Below, one piece after another: positions 1 through 7,405 of a stretch of DNA of 64,000 nucleotides. Under the pieces are notes generated by a model that worked only from the letters and a program-made list of their open reading frames with translations, was not told the DNA's origin and ran no database searches. Within the stretch, counting starts at the first letter, position 1. The number at the start of each line of letters is the position of its first letter. The stretch comes from Betaproteobacteria bacterium (GTDB lineage: Bacteria > Pseudomonadota > Gammaproteobacteria > Burkholderiales > Rhodocyclaceae): NCBI GenBank assembly GCA_016234745.1, contig JACRAR010000036.1:1-64000 (forward strand), in the 5' to 3' direction. A program made the translations under genes and the position numbers.

Positions 1-104
1 ATCAGACGCGCATGCCTTGCCGCGTCGGCTCTTCCGTTTCTCACACCGGCTTGTCGTTGCAGTTCCATCCGCTCATTCGTGGTCAGTTTCATCGCGCCCT
101 CCAT
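1..104 (-). CDS. IS630-like transposase, N-terminal fragment (runs off window)
   Basis: A minus-strand frame begins with ATG at 104, or more likely ATG at 92, and is open to the window edge. The visible residues read MKLTTNERMELQRQAGVRNG followed by an Arg/Ala-rich stretch. This resembles the N-terminal helix-turn-helix region of IS630-family transposases, which often begin with an 'LT..ER.EL...' segment and an Arg-rich stretch. Only about 30 residues are visible, so integrity, catalytic residues and the far terminal repeat cannot be judged. I could not identify a convincing inverted repeat between 105 and 170. A chromosomal helix-turn-helix protein is the alternative. Confidence 0.5.
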   Translation of the reverse strand, partial: MEGAMKLTTNERMELQRQAGVRNGRADAARHARL

Positions 105-169
105 GGACACGATTATACTACCTATTTAAACGTTACAATCCGCTAGTTCCCGACTTTGTTTCTGGGGTG

Positions 170-826
170 CTAGGCCGCAAACTGGGTCGAAACACCTTGT
201 GCCAGGGCGGCCTGTTCCTGAGCCTGTTTGGCGCGCTTGAAGCCATCGCGCTGGCTTAGCCTGTCCCAGTAGGCGAGGACGGCTGGAGCCATACTGGTGT
301 GCAGGCCGATTTGATGGGCCAGCAGCAAGGCGTAGCCGACTGAGATGTCTGCAGCGGTGAAGCGCTGTGCGCACAGATAATCCTGGCTGGCCAGCAGCGG
401 CTCCAGGGTTCTGAGGCGGGCCAGGAACCATTTGCTGTAGTCTTCGACAGCCTGCGGCAGGCGACGCGCTTCGGGTTCGAAACGCCCATAGCGTAGTACC
501 AGGGTTTGCGGGAAGGTAAGGGTGGCCTCGCCAAAGTGCAGATAGTTGAGGTAGGCCGCAAACCCCGGTTCCGTGGGCTCGACGTTGAACTGCGTGGGTG
601 CCGCGCGCGCTGCAAGATACTGGCATATCGCGGCGGATTCGGTCATGCGGACATCGCCGTCGATGAATGCCGGTATGGTTCCGAGGGGATTGATGGCGAG
701 GAAGGATTTATCCCTGACCCGCGGCGGGAAGGGCAGCACTTTCAATTCATAAGGCAGGCCAAGTTCTTCGAGCATCCAGAGCGGACGAAAAGAGCGGGCA
801 TCAATGCAGTGATACAGCGTGATCAT
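170..826 (-). CDS. glutathione S-transferase family protein
   Basis: This 218-residue protein has a glutathione S-transferase fold. The N-terminal thioredoxin-like half contains NPLGTIPAF at about residues 46-54, with the cis-proline that contacts glutathione, and ESAAIC at about 63-68, the glutamate/serine pair that binds the gamma-glutamyl group. The C-terminal half is helical, with the conserved 'FTAADISVGYAL' helix start near residue 156. Length is typical. It lies 8 bases downstream of an AraC regulator on the same strand, so the two are probably cotranscribed. Cytosolic conjugation or disulfide chemistry on an unknown electrophile is inferred from family membership only. Confidence 0.85.
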   Translation of the reverse strand: MITLYHCIDARSFRPLWMLEELGLPYELKVLPFPPRVRDKSFLAINPLGTIPAFIDGDVRMTESAAICQYLAARAAPTQFNVEPTEPGFAAYLNYLHFGEATLTFPQTLVLRYGRFEPEARRLPQAVEDYSKWFLARLRTLEPLLASQDYLCAQRFTAADISVGYALLLAHQIGLHTSMAPAVLAYWDRLSQRDGFKRAKQAQEQAALAQGVSTQFAA

Positions 827-834
827 GCAGGTGG

Positions 835-1827
835 TTATTTCCGCAGCGTATCGGAGGGCGATTCGCCGAACATTTTCTTGTAGTCGGTGGCGAGGTGACC
901 CAGATGGCGGAAACCCCAGCGCAAGGCAATTTGGGCTACCGTTTCGTTGGCTTGGTCGGCGTTGCGCAGATCCTGGTTGACCCGCTGCAGCCGAACATGT
1001 TTGAGGTAGGCCATCGGGCTGGAATTGCGAAAATCACGAAAGCCGGCGTACAGGCTGCTGGCGCTGACCTTGGCATAGGCTGCGAGGCCGGCGACGGTAA
1101 GCGGTTCGGCGGCGTGCGCAACAATGTATTCCTCGACACGTTTGACGTGGCTGGGCACGATGGCCTTCGCCGGCTGGCCGAGCGCTGTGCGGTAATTGTG
1201 TTCGTGCCCGAGCAGCAAAGTGGTTGCCACGAGCTGTTCGAACTGGGCGCGCAGCAGAGGAATCCGTAAAACGGCCGCATCCTGATCAGCTTCTGCGAAC
1301 AGATAGCTCATCAGCGAACTCCAACTCGGGTTGGCAGTCATATCCATGCCCAGGTCGAAGCACAGCGGCTGCCGCAATTCCTGTCCCATGTGCTGGGCGC
1401 AGGTCCGCTCCAACAATTCGCGCTCGATGCGCACCATGATCTGATCGCAGTCGGCTTCGATCGTCTCGTGCATTGAAAGCGTCGGAGAAATCACCGAAGC
1501 CAGTTTGGGCGTGGACAGAATTTGCTGATTGCCACAGCGAATCTGAACTGAGCCGGAGATCGGCATCATGACCAGCAGAAAACTGCCGAGGCATTCGACA
1601 GCAATATTCACCTTGGCGCCATAACGCAATCGATTCAGGGAAATTTCGCCCAGCGGGACGTGGCTCATCGAAGTATCGAGCTGGCTGCCAGGCTGACCGG
1701 CATAGCTCAACTCATGTGGTGCATAGACCTTGGTGACCAGGTCGCGCGCCTCGTCCAGATCCGTCGTATGAAATATACGATGCCTGGAAAGCGGTTCCTG
1801 CGGTTGCCCTGTCTGTCCGAAAAACAT
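835..1827 (-). CDS. AraC-family transcriptional regulator
   Basis: This 330-residue protein has an N-terminal cupin-like sensing region (about 15-200, AraC_binding_2 type) and a C-terminal double helix-turn-helix (about 225-330). The second helix-turn-helix shows 'VAQIALRWGFRHLGHLATDYKKMFGESPS', quoted here in pieces as VAQIALRWGF and FGESPSDTLRK, which is the AraC/XylS signature. Proteins of this subtype usually respond to aromatic or other small organic ligands. It is followed after 8 bases by the glutathione S-transferase gene, its likely target. The start is the ATG at 1827; promoter-like elements lie just upstream. The ligand is not known. Confidence 0.88.
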   Translation of the reverse strand: MFFGQTGQPQEPLSRHRIFHTTDLDEARDLVTKVYAPHELSYAGQPGSQLDTSMSHVPLGEISLNRLRYGAKVNIAVECLGSFLLVMMPISGSVQIRCGNQQILSTPKLASVISPTLSMHETIEADCDQIMVRIERELLERTCAQHMGQELRQPLCFDLGMDMTANPSWSSLMSYLFAEADQDAAVLRIPLLRAQFEQLVATTLLLGHEHNYRTALGQPAKAIVPSHVKRVEEYIVAHAAEPLTVAGLAAYAKVSASSLYAGFRDFRNSSPMAYLKHVRLQRVNQDLRNADQANETVAQIALRWGFRHLGHLATDYKKMFGESPSDTLRK

Positions 1828-1859
1828 GCCTAGACCGATGTGGTTTGAGTTAGCCCTAA

Positions 1860-1885
1860 ACTATACATCACAATGCAGTTGTCAA
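1860..1885 (-). promoter_or_regulatory. possible promoter of the AraC/GST pair
   Basis: Read on the minus strand, a perfect TTGACA lies at 1885-1880 and a TATAGT at 1865-1860. The spacer is only 14 bases, shorter than the usual 17, so activity may need an activator or the true -10 may be shifted a few bases. The elements lie 33 to 58 bases upstream of the AraC ATG. Confidence 0.35.
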
Positions 1886-1976
1886 GCACTCCGGTACCCG
1901 CCTCAGGGTCTAGGGTGGCGGTTGCTTGGGCGGGGATTCAGCCCTGCTTATTGTGAAAAAACAGAAAATGCGTGGT

Positions 1977-1982
1977 TATAAT
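1977..1982 (+). promoter_or_regulatory. -10 hexamer upstream of the HDOD pair
   Basis: A perfect TATAAT sits 87 bases upstream of the small module gene at 2069. A TTGTGA at 1951-1956 is too far away (20-base spacer) to be a standard -35. An A-rich tract follows. The rest of the 1828-2068 gap holds no gene that I can see. Confidence 0.35.
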
Positions 1983-2068
1983 CAAAAAAAACGGCATCCG
2001 CCGCGAGAGTCGCCATTTGTGCGAATAGCGGCGGATCGAGATGAGTACTCAGGAGACAGGGAGATCGC

Positions 2069-2389
2069 ATGAAAACCCGCTCAATTTGTCTGGCGCCAGG
2101 CCACCTCAAGGCAGGCATGCTGACGGCGGCCCCGATCCTGGTTCGTCAAGGCGAGGAGTTGCTGCCAGCCCATTGCACGCTCGACGATGCGATGATCGAC
2201 AGCATACGCAGACGAGCGATCCACTGTGTTCTGGTCAATGTCAGCGATGACCGCGACCCGGCTGAAATTGCCAGGGAGATCGAGACAGAGGAAAAGCGGC
2301 TCGGCTACATTTTTCGTGGCGAGAGCAGTGAGGCCCGGGCAGAATTGCTCCACGCGATGCGCCAATTCCGTACCCGGCAGCTCCAATGA
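2069..2389 (+). CDS. small conserved protein coupled to an HDOD protein
   Basis: This 106-residue protein has no known enzyme motif. Its first half follows the pattern 'L..GM...AP...RQGE.LLP....LD..MIDSIRR..I.CVLV', which resembles the short module found N-terminal to, or encoded beside, HDOD and HD-GYP signalling proteins (compare DUF3391-like segments). The second half is a charged helix ending in MRQFRTRQLQ. AGGGAG lies 5 bases before the ATG. Its stop overlaps the start of the HDOD gene by 4 bases (ATGA), so the two are translationally coupled and probably work together. Function is unknown; a signalling partner role is inferred from context. Confidence 0.7.
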   Translation: MKTRSICLAPGHLKAGMLTAAPILVRQGEELLPAHCTLDDAMIDSIRRRAIHCVLVNVSDDRDPAEIAREIETEEKRLGYIFRGESSEARAELLHAMRQFRTRQLQ

Positions 2390-3231
2390 CCCCCCCGACA
2401 CTGGAACAAGTGCTCGCAGGCGCGTCGGCGTTGCCGACTTTGCCCGAAGTCGCTCACTACATCATCACCAGCGTGGATGACGACACTGCGAACGCGGATG
2501 AATTGGTCGCTCTGTTGAATACCGATCCCGCCATTGTCGCGCGGATACTCTCGGTCGCCAATTCCAGCGTCTTCGGGCTTTCTTCGCGTGTCGACTCAAT
2601 GCGCGAGGCGATATTGGTCCTCGGTCTCGAGGAAATCCGCAGCATCACCCTGGCCACCGCCTTGGTTGATAGATTCAATATGCGATCCGCGAATTTCGAT
2701 CCACGCATGCTGTGGCGCCACAGCATCGGGGTCGCGACTTGCGCCCGCATCATTGCCGAGGCGAATCAGTTCAACGCCGAATCCGCATTTACGGCGGGAC
2801 TGTTGCACGATATTGGGCAATTGCTGCTGTTTGCCGTGACACCGAAATATTTCGAGGAAGTGCTGATGCGCCGGCAGCGTCTGGACGAACCCATCATTAC
2901 AGCTGAGCACGCCGTGTTCGGTTTTGATCACGCGACCGCCGGCGGTGAACTCTTGAGGAACTGGAGCCTGCCTGAGGATATTGCCGAAGGCATATTGGGG
3001 CATCACGATCCGGAGCAGGGAGAATTCGGTGAAATGGGCGACCTGATCCATGTTGCCGAAGTGCTCAGCCATGCACTGGATTTGGGGGAACTGCCCAACA
3101 ACCGGGTGCCTGATTTGTCTGATCTTGCCTGTGCCAGAATGGGCATTGAATGGCCGGCATTCTCCGAAAAGTTCGCGGAAATCGAGGCGCGCTACGATGA
3201 GATTCTGCATGCGTTGACCTTGCAGCAATAA
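2386..3231 (+). CDS. HDOD domain signalling protein
   Basis: This 281-residue protein consists almost entirely of an HDOD domain (about 8-210), a catalytically degenerate relative of HD phosphohydrolases. Visible signatures are LPTLPEVAHYI near residue 17, LNTDPAIVARIL near 45, the 'SMREAILVLGLEEIRSI' helix near 70 and AGLLHDIGQLLLF near 137. HDOD proteins act as signalling scaffolds in chemotaxis, motility and stress pathways rather than as hydrolases. The start ATG overlaps the upstream small gene. The stop codon is only one base from the stop of the convergent phosphatase/kinase-like gene, so the two transcripts must overlap. Confidence 0.9.
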   Translation: MTPPTLEQVLAGASALPTLPEVAHYIITSVDDDTANADELVALLNTDPAIVARILSVANSSVFGLSSRVDSMREAILVLGLEEIRSITLATALVDRFNMRSANFDPRMLWRHSIGVATCARIIAEANQFNAESAFTAGLLHDIGQLLLFAVTPKYFEEVLMRRQRLDEPIITAEHAVFGFDHATAGGELLRNWSLPEDIAEGILGHHDPEQGEFGEMGDLIHVAEVLSHALDLGELPNNRVPDLSDLACARMGIEWPAFSEKFAEIEARYDEILHALTLQQ

Positions 3232-3232
3232 T

Positions 3233-4972
3233 TTATTCGGGTCTCGGGATATACGCGGTGACATCGTTGCCGGAGCCGGCGTAAGTCACTTGCAAACTGA
3301 TGCTCTGAACCAGATTGCAGCCACGTCCAGCAGTGGCCTTCACTACGGATTCCGTGGCAGATCGCAGCAGAGTCTGGTCGAAGCCCGGTCCGGAATCGAC
3401 GATGCGCAGCAGGGTCGCGGGTTTTCCCGAAAACTCGGTGGCCTCGATCTGCACCGACATGCGTCCTTCCGTCAGGGAGGCCAGTCTCGCTTGCTTCAGG
3501 CGGATGTAATCGTCGAACCCATCGGCGGCGGCATACTTGGTTTCGGATGAAAGGCCCAGGATGCCGTGATCGAGTGCATTGTTGAATAGTTCCGAGAACA
3601 CCACTCCGAACTGGCTGTCAGTTTTGTCGACGATGCCCATCTGCTGGGCAGCGTCGAGAACCATGTTGAAAATTTCCGGTTTGGCCAATTGGCCGGCGTT
3701 GAGATCCAGTGTAATCCGTGCATGCTCGACAGGTCTGGTGACGGTCTCTCCCGGTGATTTTCCCCCGGTTGGCCTGTCCGTCATATGCAGCACGGCCAGC
3801 GAAGCATCGTCATGCTGGTGGTAGCGCTTCCAAACTGTGAGTACACTGTCGAAAATTTCGGCAGGAGAGCAAGCCAGGATGAATTCCTCAAGCGTGCCTT
3901 CCTGTCCCTTGACATTGTCGTCCCAGGCCTCAACCAGCCCGTCGGAAGCGAAGATCAGTCGATCGCCTGGTTTCAGCTGTATCGTTTCACAGACGAATTC
4001 CTCCTTGTTCCGGTCGTCGGTGATGCCCAAGGCGAGGTGGGTCGATGGCAGGCTACTCAAGCGGGACCCGGACAACAGCATGAGCCCGGGATTGGCGCCC
4101 ACCCACGTCTTGCAGAGTCCGGTATCCCAATCCAGAGCCGCGGCTGTTGCCGCAACGAACTGTCCGATAGGCAGGACGTTCTTGAGGGTATGGTTGATTT
4201 CGTAGAGGATGTCTTCGAGCGGAAATCCCTTTTTGGTCATGGCGTGGAAAGCAGGGACGATCGGCATCAGGGAAAATGCTGCCGGCAAGCCGTGGCCGAT
4301 GGCGTCGGCCAGCAAAATATTGAGTTTGCCGGATGGCGTGGCGCCGACCAGAACAATGTCCCCGGAAAACATGCCTGAAGGTATCACGGTGTATTGCAGA
4401 ATCTCGCTGGGCGGCTGGAACCCTGACAGCATGCGCGTCAGGACGTGGGAAGCGATGGTATTTTCATCCACGAGCCTGGCGTGCAATTGCTCGACTTCCT
4501 TCTTTTGCGCGAGCACTTCGCGATAGGCCAGTATGGTGCGGAAATGCGCATTGAGCTTGTCCAGCAGCTGCGGCATCTGGATCGGCTTGGTGATGTAATC
4601 GGAACCCAGGCGCAGCGCCTGTTCCATCAAGCCGCTGTCTGTGGCGGCGGAAAGGAAAATGATGGGCACGACGGCGCTGATTTCCCGGATGCGGCGCGCG
4701 GATTCGATGCCATCCATGTTGGGCATCATCACATCCATCAGGATGACTTCGGGGTCTTCCTGCCGGAATGTCTCGATGCCGAGGAGGCCGTCGCTGGCCG
4801 TGACAACCTCATGTCCCATGTTGCCCAGGAGCATTTTCATCATGAGCACGTTGGTGCTGCTGTCATCGACCACCAGTATTTTGAGTTTTTCTATCGCGGT
4901 CTCCCGGGGGAACGGGCAAAAGGGCAGAGCATCACCGGATTCTACTTTTGTTTCGCGGTATTGCTCGCGCAT
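3233..4972 (-). CDS. response regulator-SpoIIE phosphatase-HATPase fusion
   Basis: This 579-residue protein joins three signalling domains. An N-terminal CheY-like receiver (about 30-150) has the acid pair D36/D37, phospho-acceptor D80 in LMDVMMPNMDG and K129 in ITKPI. A PP2C-type SpoIIE phosphatase (about 190-400) shows GMFSGDIVLV, DAIGHG, FASDGL and DDAS, the metal-binding positions. A C-terminal GHKL ATPase (about 420-575) has the N-box SELFNNALDHG, as in anti-sigma kinases such as RsbW. Such fusions usually control a partner-switching (anti-sigma-factor antagonist) circuit; no STAS antagonist is in this window. The transcript converges on the HDOD gene. The first 28 residues before the receiver are unusual, and a shorter start is possible. 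Confidence 0.9.
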   Translation of the reverse strand: MREQYRETKVESGDALPFCPFPRETAIEKLKILVVDDSSTNVLMMKMLLGNMGHEVVTASDGLLGIETFRQEDPEVILMDVMMPNMDGIESARRIREISAVVPIIFLSAATDSGLMEQALRLGSDYITKPIQMPQLLDKLNAHFRTILAYREVLAQKKEVEQLHARLVDENTIASHVLTRMLSGFQPPSEILQYTVIPSGMFSGDIVLVGATPSGKLNILLADAIGHGLPAAFSLMPIVPAFHAMTKKGFPLEDILYEINHTLKNVLPIGQFVAATAAALDWDTGLCKTWVGANPGLMLLSGSRLSSLPSTHLALGITDDRNKEEFVCETIQLKPGDRLIFASDGLVEAWDDNVKGQEGTLEEFILACSPAEIFDSVLTVWKRYHQHDDASLAVLHMTDRPTGGKSPGETVTRPVEHARITLDLNAGQLAKPEIFNMVLDAAQQMGIVDKTDSQFGVVFSELFNNALDHGILGLSSETKYAAADGFDDYIRLKQARLASLTEGRMSVQIEATEFSGKPATLLRIVDSGPGFDQTLLRSATESVVKATAGRGCNLVQSISLQVTYAGSGNDVTAYIPRPE

Positions 4973-5026
4973 TGCATCGGGCGTCTGGTCAATTTCGGCG
5001 CAGGCTGTTTACACTTCTTGAATCTT

Positions 5027-5046
5027 TGTATACAGTATCCAGTATC
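5027..5046. promoter_or_regulatory. candidate GntR operator
   Basis: The palindrome TGTATACA (5027-5034) is followed by two tandem copies of CAGTATC (5033-5039 and 5040-5046). The site lies in the 130-base gap between the divergent phosphatase fusion and the GntR regulator. FCD-type GntR proteins commonly bind short GTnnnAC-like palindromes and repress their own operon, so this is the most likely autoregulatory site. This is inference from position and symmetry. Confidence 0.4.
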
Positions 5047-5102
5047 TGATTTTCTGATTTGTCATCTTTCTCACCTTCGCAGCGCGGATTGGAATCCCCA
5101 AG

Positions 5103-5843
5103 ATGGTGGTTACCTCGTTAAAGCCTGTTGAACGTCCGCTTGCGCTGGGAGACCAGGTTTATCAGACGCTGCGTGCGAATGTCCGCAACGGCAAGATCCT
5201 GCCTGGGCAGACGCTTCAGGAAGTACAACTGGCAGCGCAACTGGGCGTGTCCCGCACGCCGGTGCGCGAGGCGCTCACACGCCTGGCCAGCGACGGCCTG
5301 GTGACGTCCGACGGGCGCAGCTTTGTGGTGCCCTCGCTGAGCCTGGCCGATGTGGACGATATCTACGAAGTGCGCCTGCTGATCGAGCCGGAAGCCTTGC
5401 GGCGCGTTGCTGCGCAGACAGGCAATGCCGTTGTCCGAGCGCCCATCATGGCGGCGCTCGAGGCCAGCGCAGCTGCGCACAGGGCGGGCAACAACGAGAA
5501 TTTCATGGCCGCGAATGCGCTGTTCCGCCAGTCCTGGCTGTCGCTGGTGCCGAATCCGCGGCTGGTTCATGCCGTCGAACTGTATGCAGATCACGTCCAT
5601 CACCTGCGTACCTTGACCCTGGGTAATGCCAAGGTGCGCAATCTCGTTCTGAACGGTTTGAAACGGATCGCCAAGGCGCTTGTGGCGGGCGATGGTGACG
5701 CCGCCGCATTGGCCATGCGCAACCACCTGAACGAAGCCAGACGCTCCTTCATCGCTGCAGTCGGCCTGGAACCGCGCAAGCCGCTCTCGGCAACAGCGAG
5801 CAAGGAATCCAAAACAAGCAAACCCATGACATTGGCAGGTTGA
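5103..5843 (+). CDS. GntR-family (FCD) transcriptional regulator
   Basis: This 246-residue protein has an N-terminal winged helix-turn-helix (about 14-75) with 'EVQLAAQLGVSRTPVREAL', the diagnostic GntR recognition helix, and a helical FCD ligand-binding domain (about 88-220). FCD regulators usually sense organic acids or their CoA pathway intermediates. It is the first gene of the catabolic island, transcribed in the same direction, and its stop lies within a few bases of the acyl-CoA ligase start. It is therefore the obvious local regulator. The C-terminal tail after residue 225 is low-complexity and rich in Lys, Ser and Thr. Confidence 0.9.
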   Translation: MVVTSLKPVERPLALGDQVYQTLRANVRNGKILPGQTLQEVQLAAQLGVSRTPVREALTRLASDGLVTSDGRSFVVPSLSLADVDDIYEVRLLIEPEALRRVAAQTGNAVVRAPIMAALEASAAAHRAGNNENFMAANALFRQSWLSLVPNPRLVHAVELYADHVHHLRTLTLGNAKVRNLVLNGLKRIAKALVAGDGDAAALAMRNHLNEARRSFIAAVGLEPRKPLSATASKESKTSKPMTLAG

Positions 5844-5845
5844 AC

Positions 5846-7372
5846 ATGGATCTCTCTGACTGGATCACCCGGCATGCTGCACAGATACCCGATCATCCGG
5901 CCTTGCGTTTCGCCGGGAACGAACTTTCCTATGCCGCATTCGCCGCACTGGTGGAACGCCAGGCGGCCGCATTGGTCGCCAGCGGAGTTGCGCGGGGCGG
6001 CTGTGTGGCCTACCTGGGCTACAACAGTCCTACGATGCTGGGGTTGCTGTTCGCCTGTGCCCGCCTCGGAGCAATGTTCATGCCGCTCAATTGGCGTCTC
6101 GCCGGACCGGAGCATCGGCAGATGCTGCTGGATTGCCCGCCCCGGGTGATTTTTGTCGAGCCGCCTTTCGTGGCGCAGATCGAAGTCATGCGCGGCGAAC
6201 TGGGAGGCATCCACCTGGTGGCTTTTGCCACGCCACCGAAGAACTGGCTGGCCTACCCCGATTGGCTGGAACTCTCTCGCACAACGGTTGCGCGCAACCC
6301 CCAGGTGGACATGCAAACTCCCTTGCTGATTTGCTACACCTCGGGATCAACCGGCAAGCCCAAGGGTGTGCTGTTGCCCCAGGCGGCGCTCCAGGCGAAT
6401 GCCCTGAGCAGTCTTGCAATGCATGATATGACTCAACAAGACCGTATCCTGACGACCTTGCCCTTGTTCCATGTCGGCGGATTGAATATTCTGACCACGC
6501 CTGCGCTGTACGCCGGATGCATGGTGAGTCTGCACCCCAAATTCGATCCCGACGAAACTTTGGCGGCGATCGAGCAGGAACGGATCACGCTTGCCGTGCT
6601 GGTGCCGGCACAACTCGACATGCTCATGGCTCATCCGCGCTGGCAGAGTGCCAATCTGACCAGCCTGCGCATGATTACAACCGGCTCCAGCATCGTTTCT
6701 GAAAAAATGATTCGTGCCGTGCATGCGCGCGGTGTTCCCCTGGTTCAGGTTTATGGCTCAACGGAAACCTGCCCGATTGCCACCTACATCCGGCGCGAGG
6801 ATGCCGAGCGTAAGCTGGGTTCGGCCGGGTGCCCGGCGCCAGGATGCGAAGTGCGTATCGACGACGGTGCCGGTCGTGATTTGCCGGTGGGCGGCAGCGG
6901 GGAAATCCTGGTGCGCGGTGCGAACGTGATGATCGGCTACTGGAATGCTCCGGATATCACCGCAGCTGCATTGCGTGATGGCTGGTTCCATTCCGGCGAC
7001 ATGGGCCATTGGGACGAAGATGGCTATTTGTTCGTCGACGGCCGCAAGAAAGACATGATTATCTCGGGCGGCGAGAACATTTATCCGGCTGAAATCGAAA
7101 ACCTCCTCATCGAGCTTCCCGATATCGCCGAAGTGTCGGTGGTCGGCCGTCCGGATCAGCGCTGGGGCGAGATTGTCGTGGCTTTTGTGGTGCCCAAGCC
7201 GCACAGGCAATTGACTCCCGCCCAGGTTCTGGCGCAGCTCGAAGGACGCATTGCCCGCTTCAAGCATCCCAAGCAAGTGATATTGGTTACGGAACTGCCG
7301 AAAACAGCCCTGGGCAAGGTGCGCAAGGAAGAACTGCGGCAGATTGCGCAACAGCAGCCCAGTGCCGGCTGA
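5846..7372 (+). CDS. AMP-forming acyl-CoA synthetase (class I adenylate-forming ligase)
   Basis: This ligase of about 508 residues activates a carboxylic acid to its CoA thioester through an acyl-adenylate. The P-loop CYTSGSTGKPKG lies near residue 170, the VYGSTETCP motif near 300, HSGDMGHWDEDGYLFVDGR near 385, and SGGENIYPAEIE after it. The C-terminal catalytic lysine is in LPKTALGKVRK. An in-frame TTG at 5840 overlaps the regulator stop and would add two residues; I prefer the ATG at 5846. It belongs to the fatty-acid or aryl-CoA ligase branch. The real substrate is unknown; the neighbouring mutase and dehydrogenase suggest a branched or dicarboxylic acid. Confidence 0.88.
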   Translation: MDLSDWITRHAAQIPDHPALRFAGNELSYAAFAALVERQAAALVASGVARGGCVAYLGYNSPTMLGLLFACARLGAMFMPLNWRLAGPEHRQMLLDCPPRVIFVEPPFVAQIEVMRGELGGIHLVAFATPPKNWLAYPDWLELSRTTVARNPQVDMQTPLLICYTSGSTGKPKGVLLPQAALQANALSSLAMHDMTQQDRILTTLPLFHVGGLNILTTPALYAGCMVSLHPKFDPDETLAAIEQERITLAVLVPAQLDMLMAHPRWQSANLTSLRMITTGSSIVSEKMIRAVHARGVPLVQVYGSTETCPIATYIRREDAERKLGSAGCPAPGCEVRIDDGAGRDLPVGGSGEILVRGANVMIGYWNAPDITAAALRDGWFHSGDMGHWDEDGYLFVDGRKKDMIISGGENIYPAEIENLLIELPDIAEVSVVGRPDQRWGEIVVAFVVPKPHRQLTPAQVLAQLEGRIARFKHPKQVILVTELPKTALGKVRKEELRQIAQQQPSAG

Positions 7373-7405
7373 TCTTGACCCAGCCAAACCAATCGGAGCA
7401 ACCCT

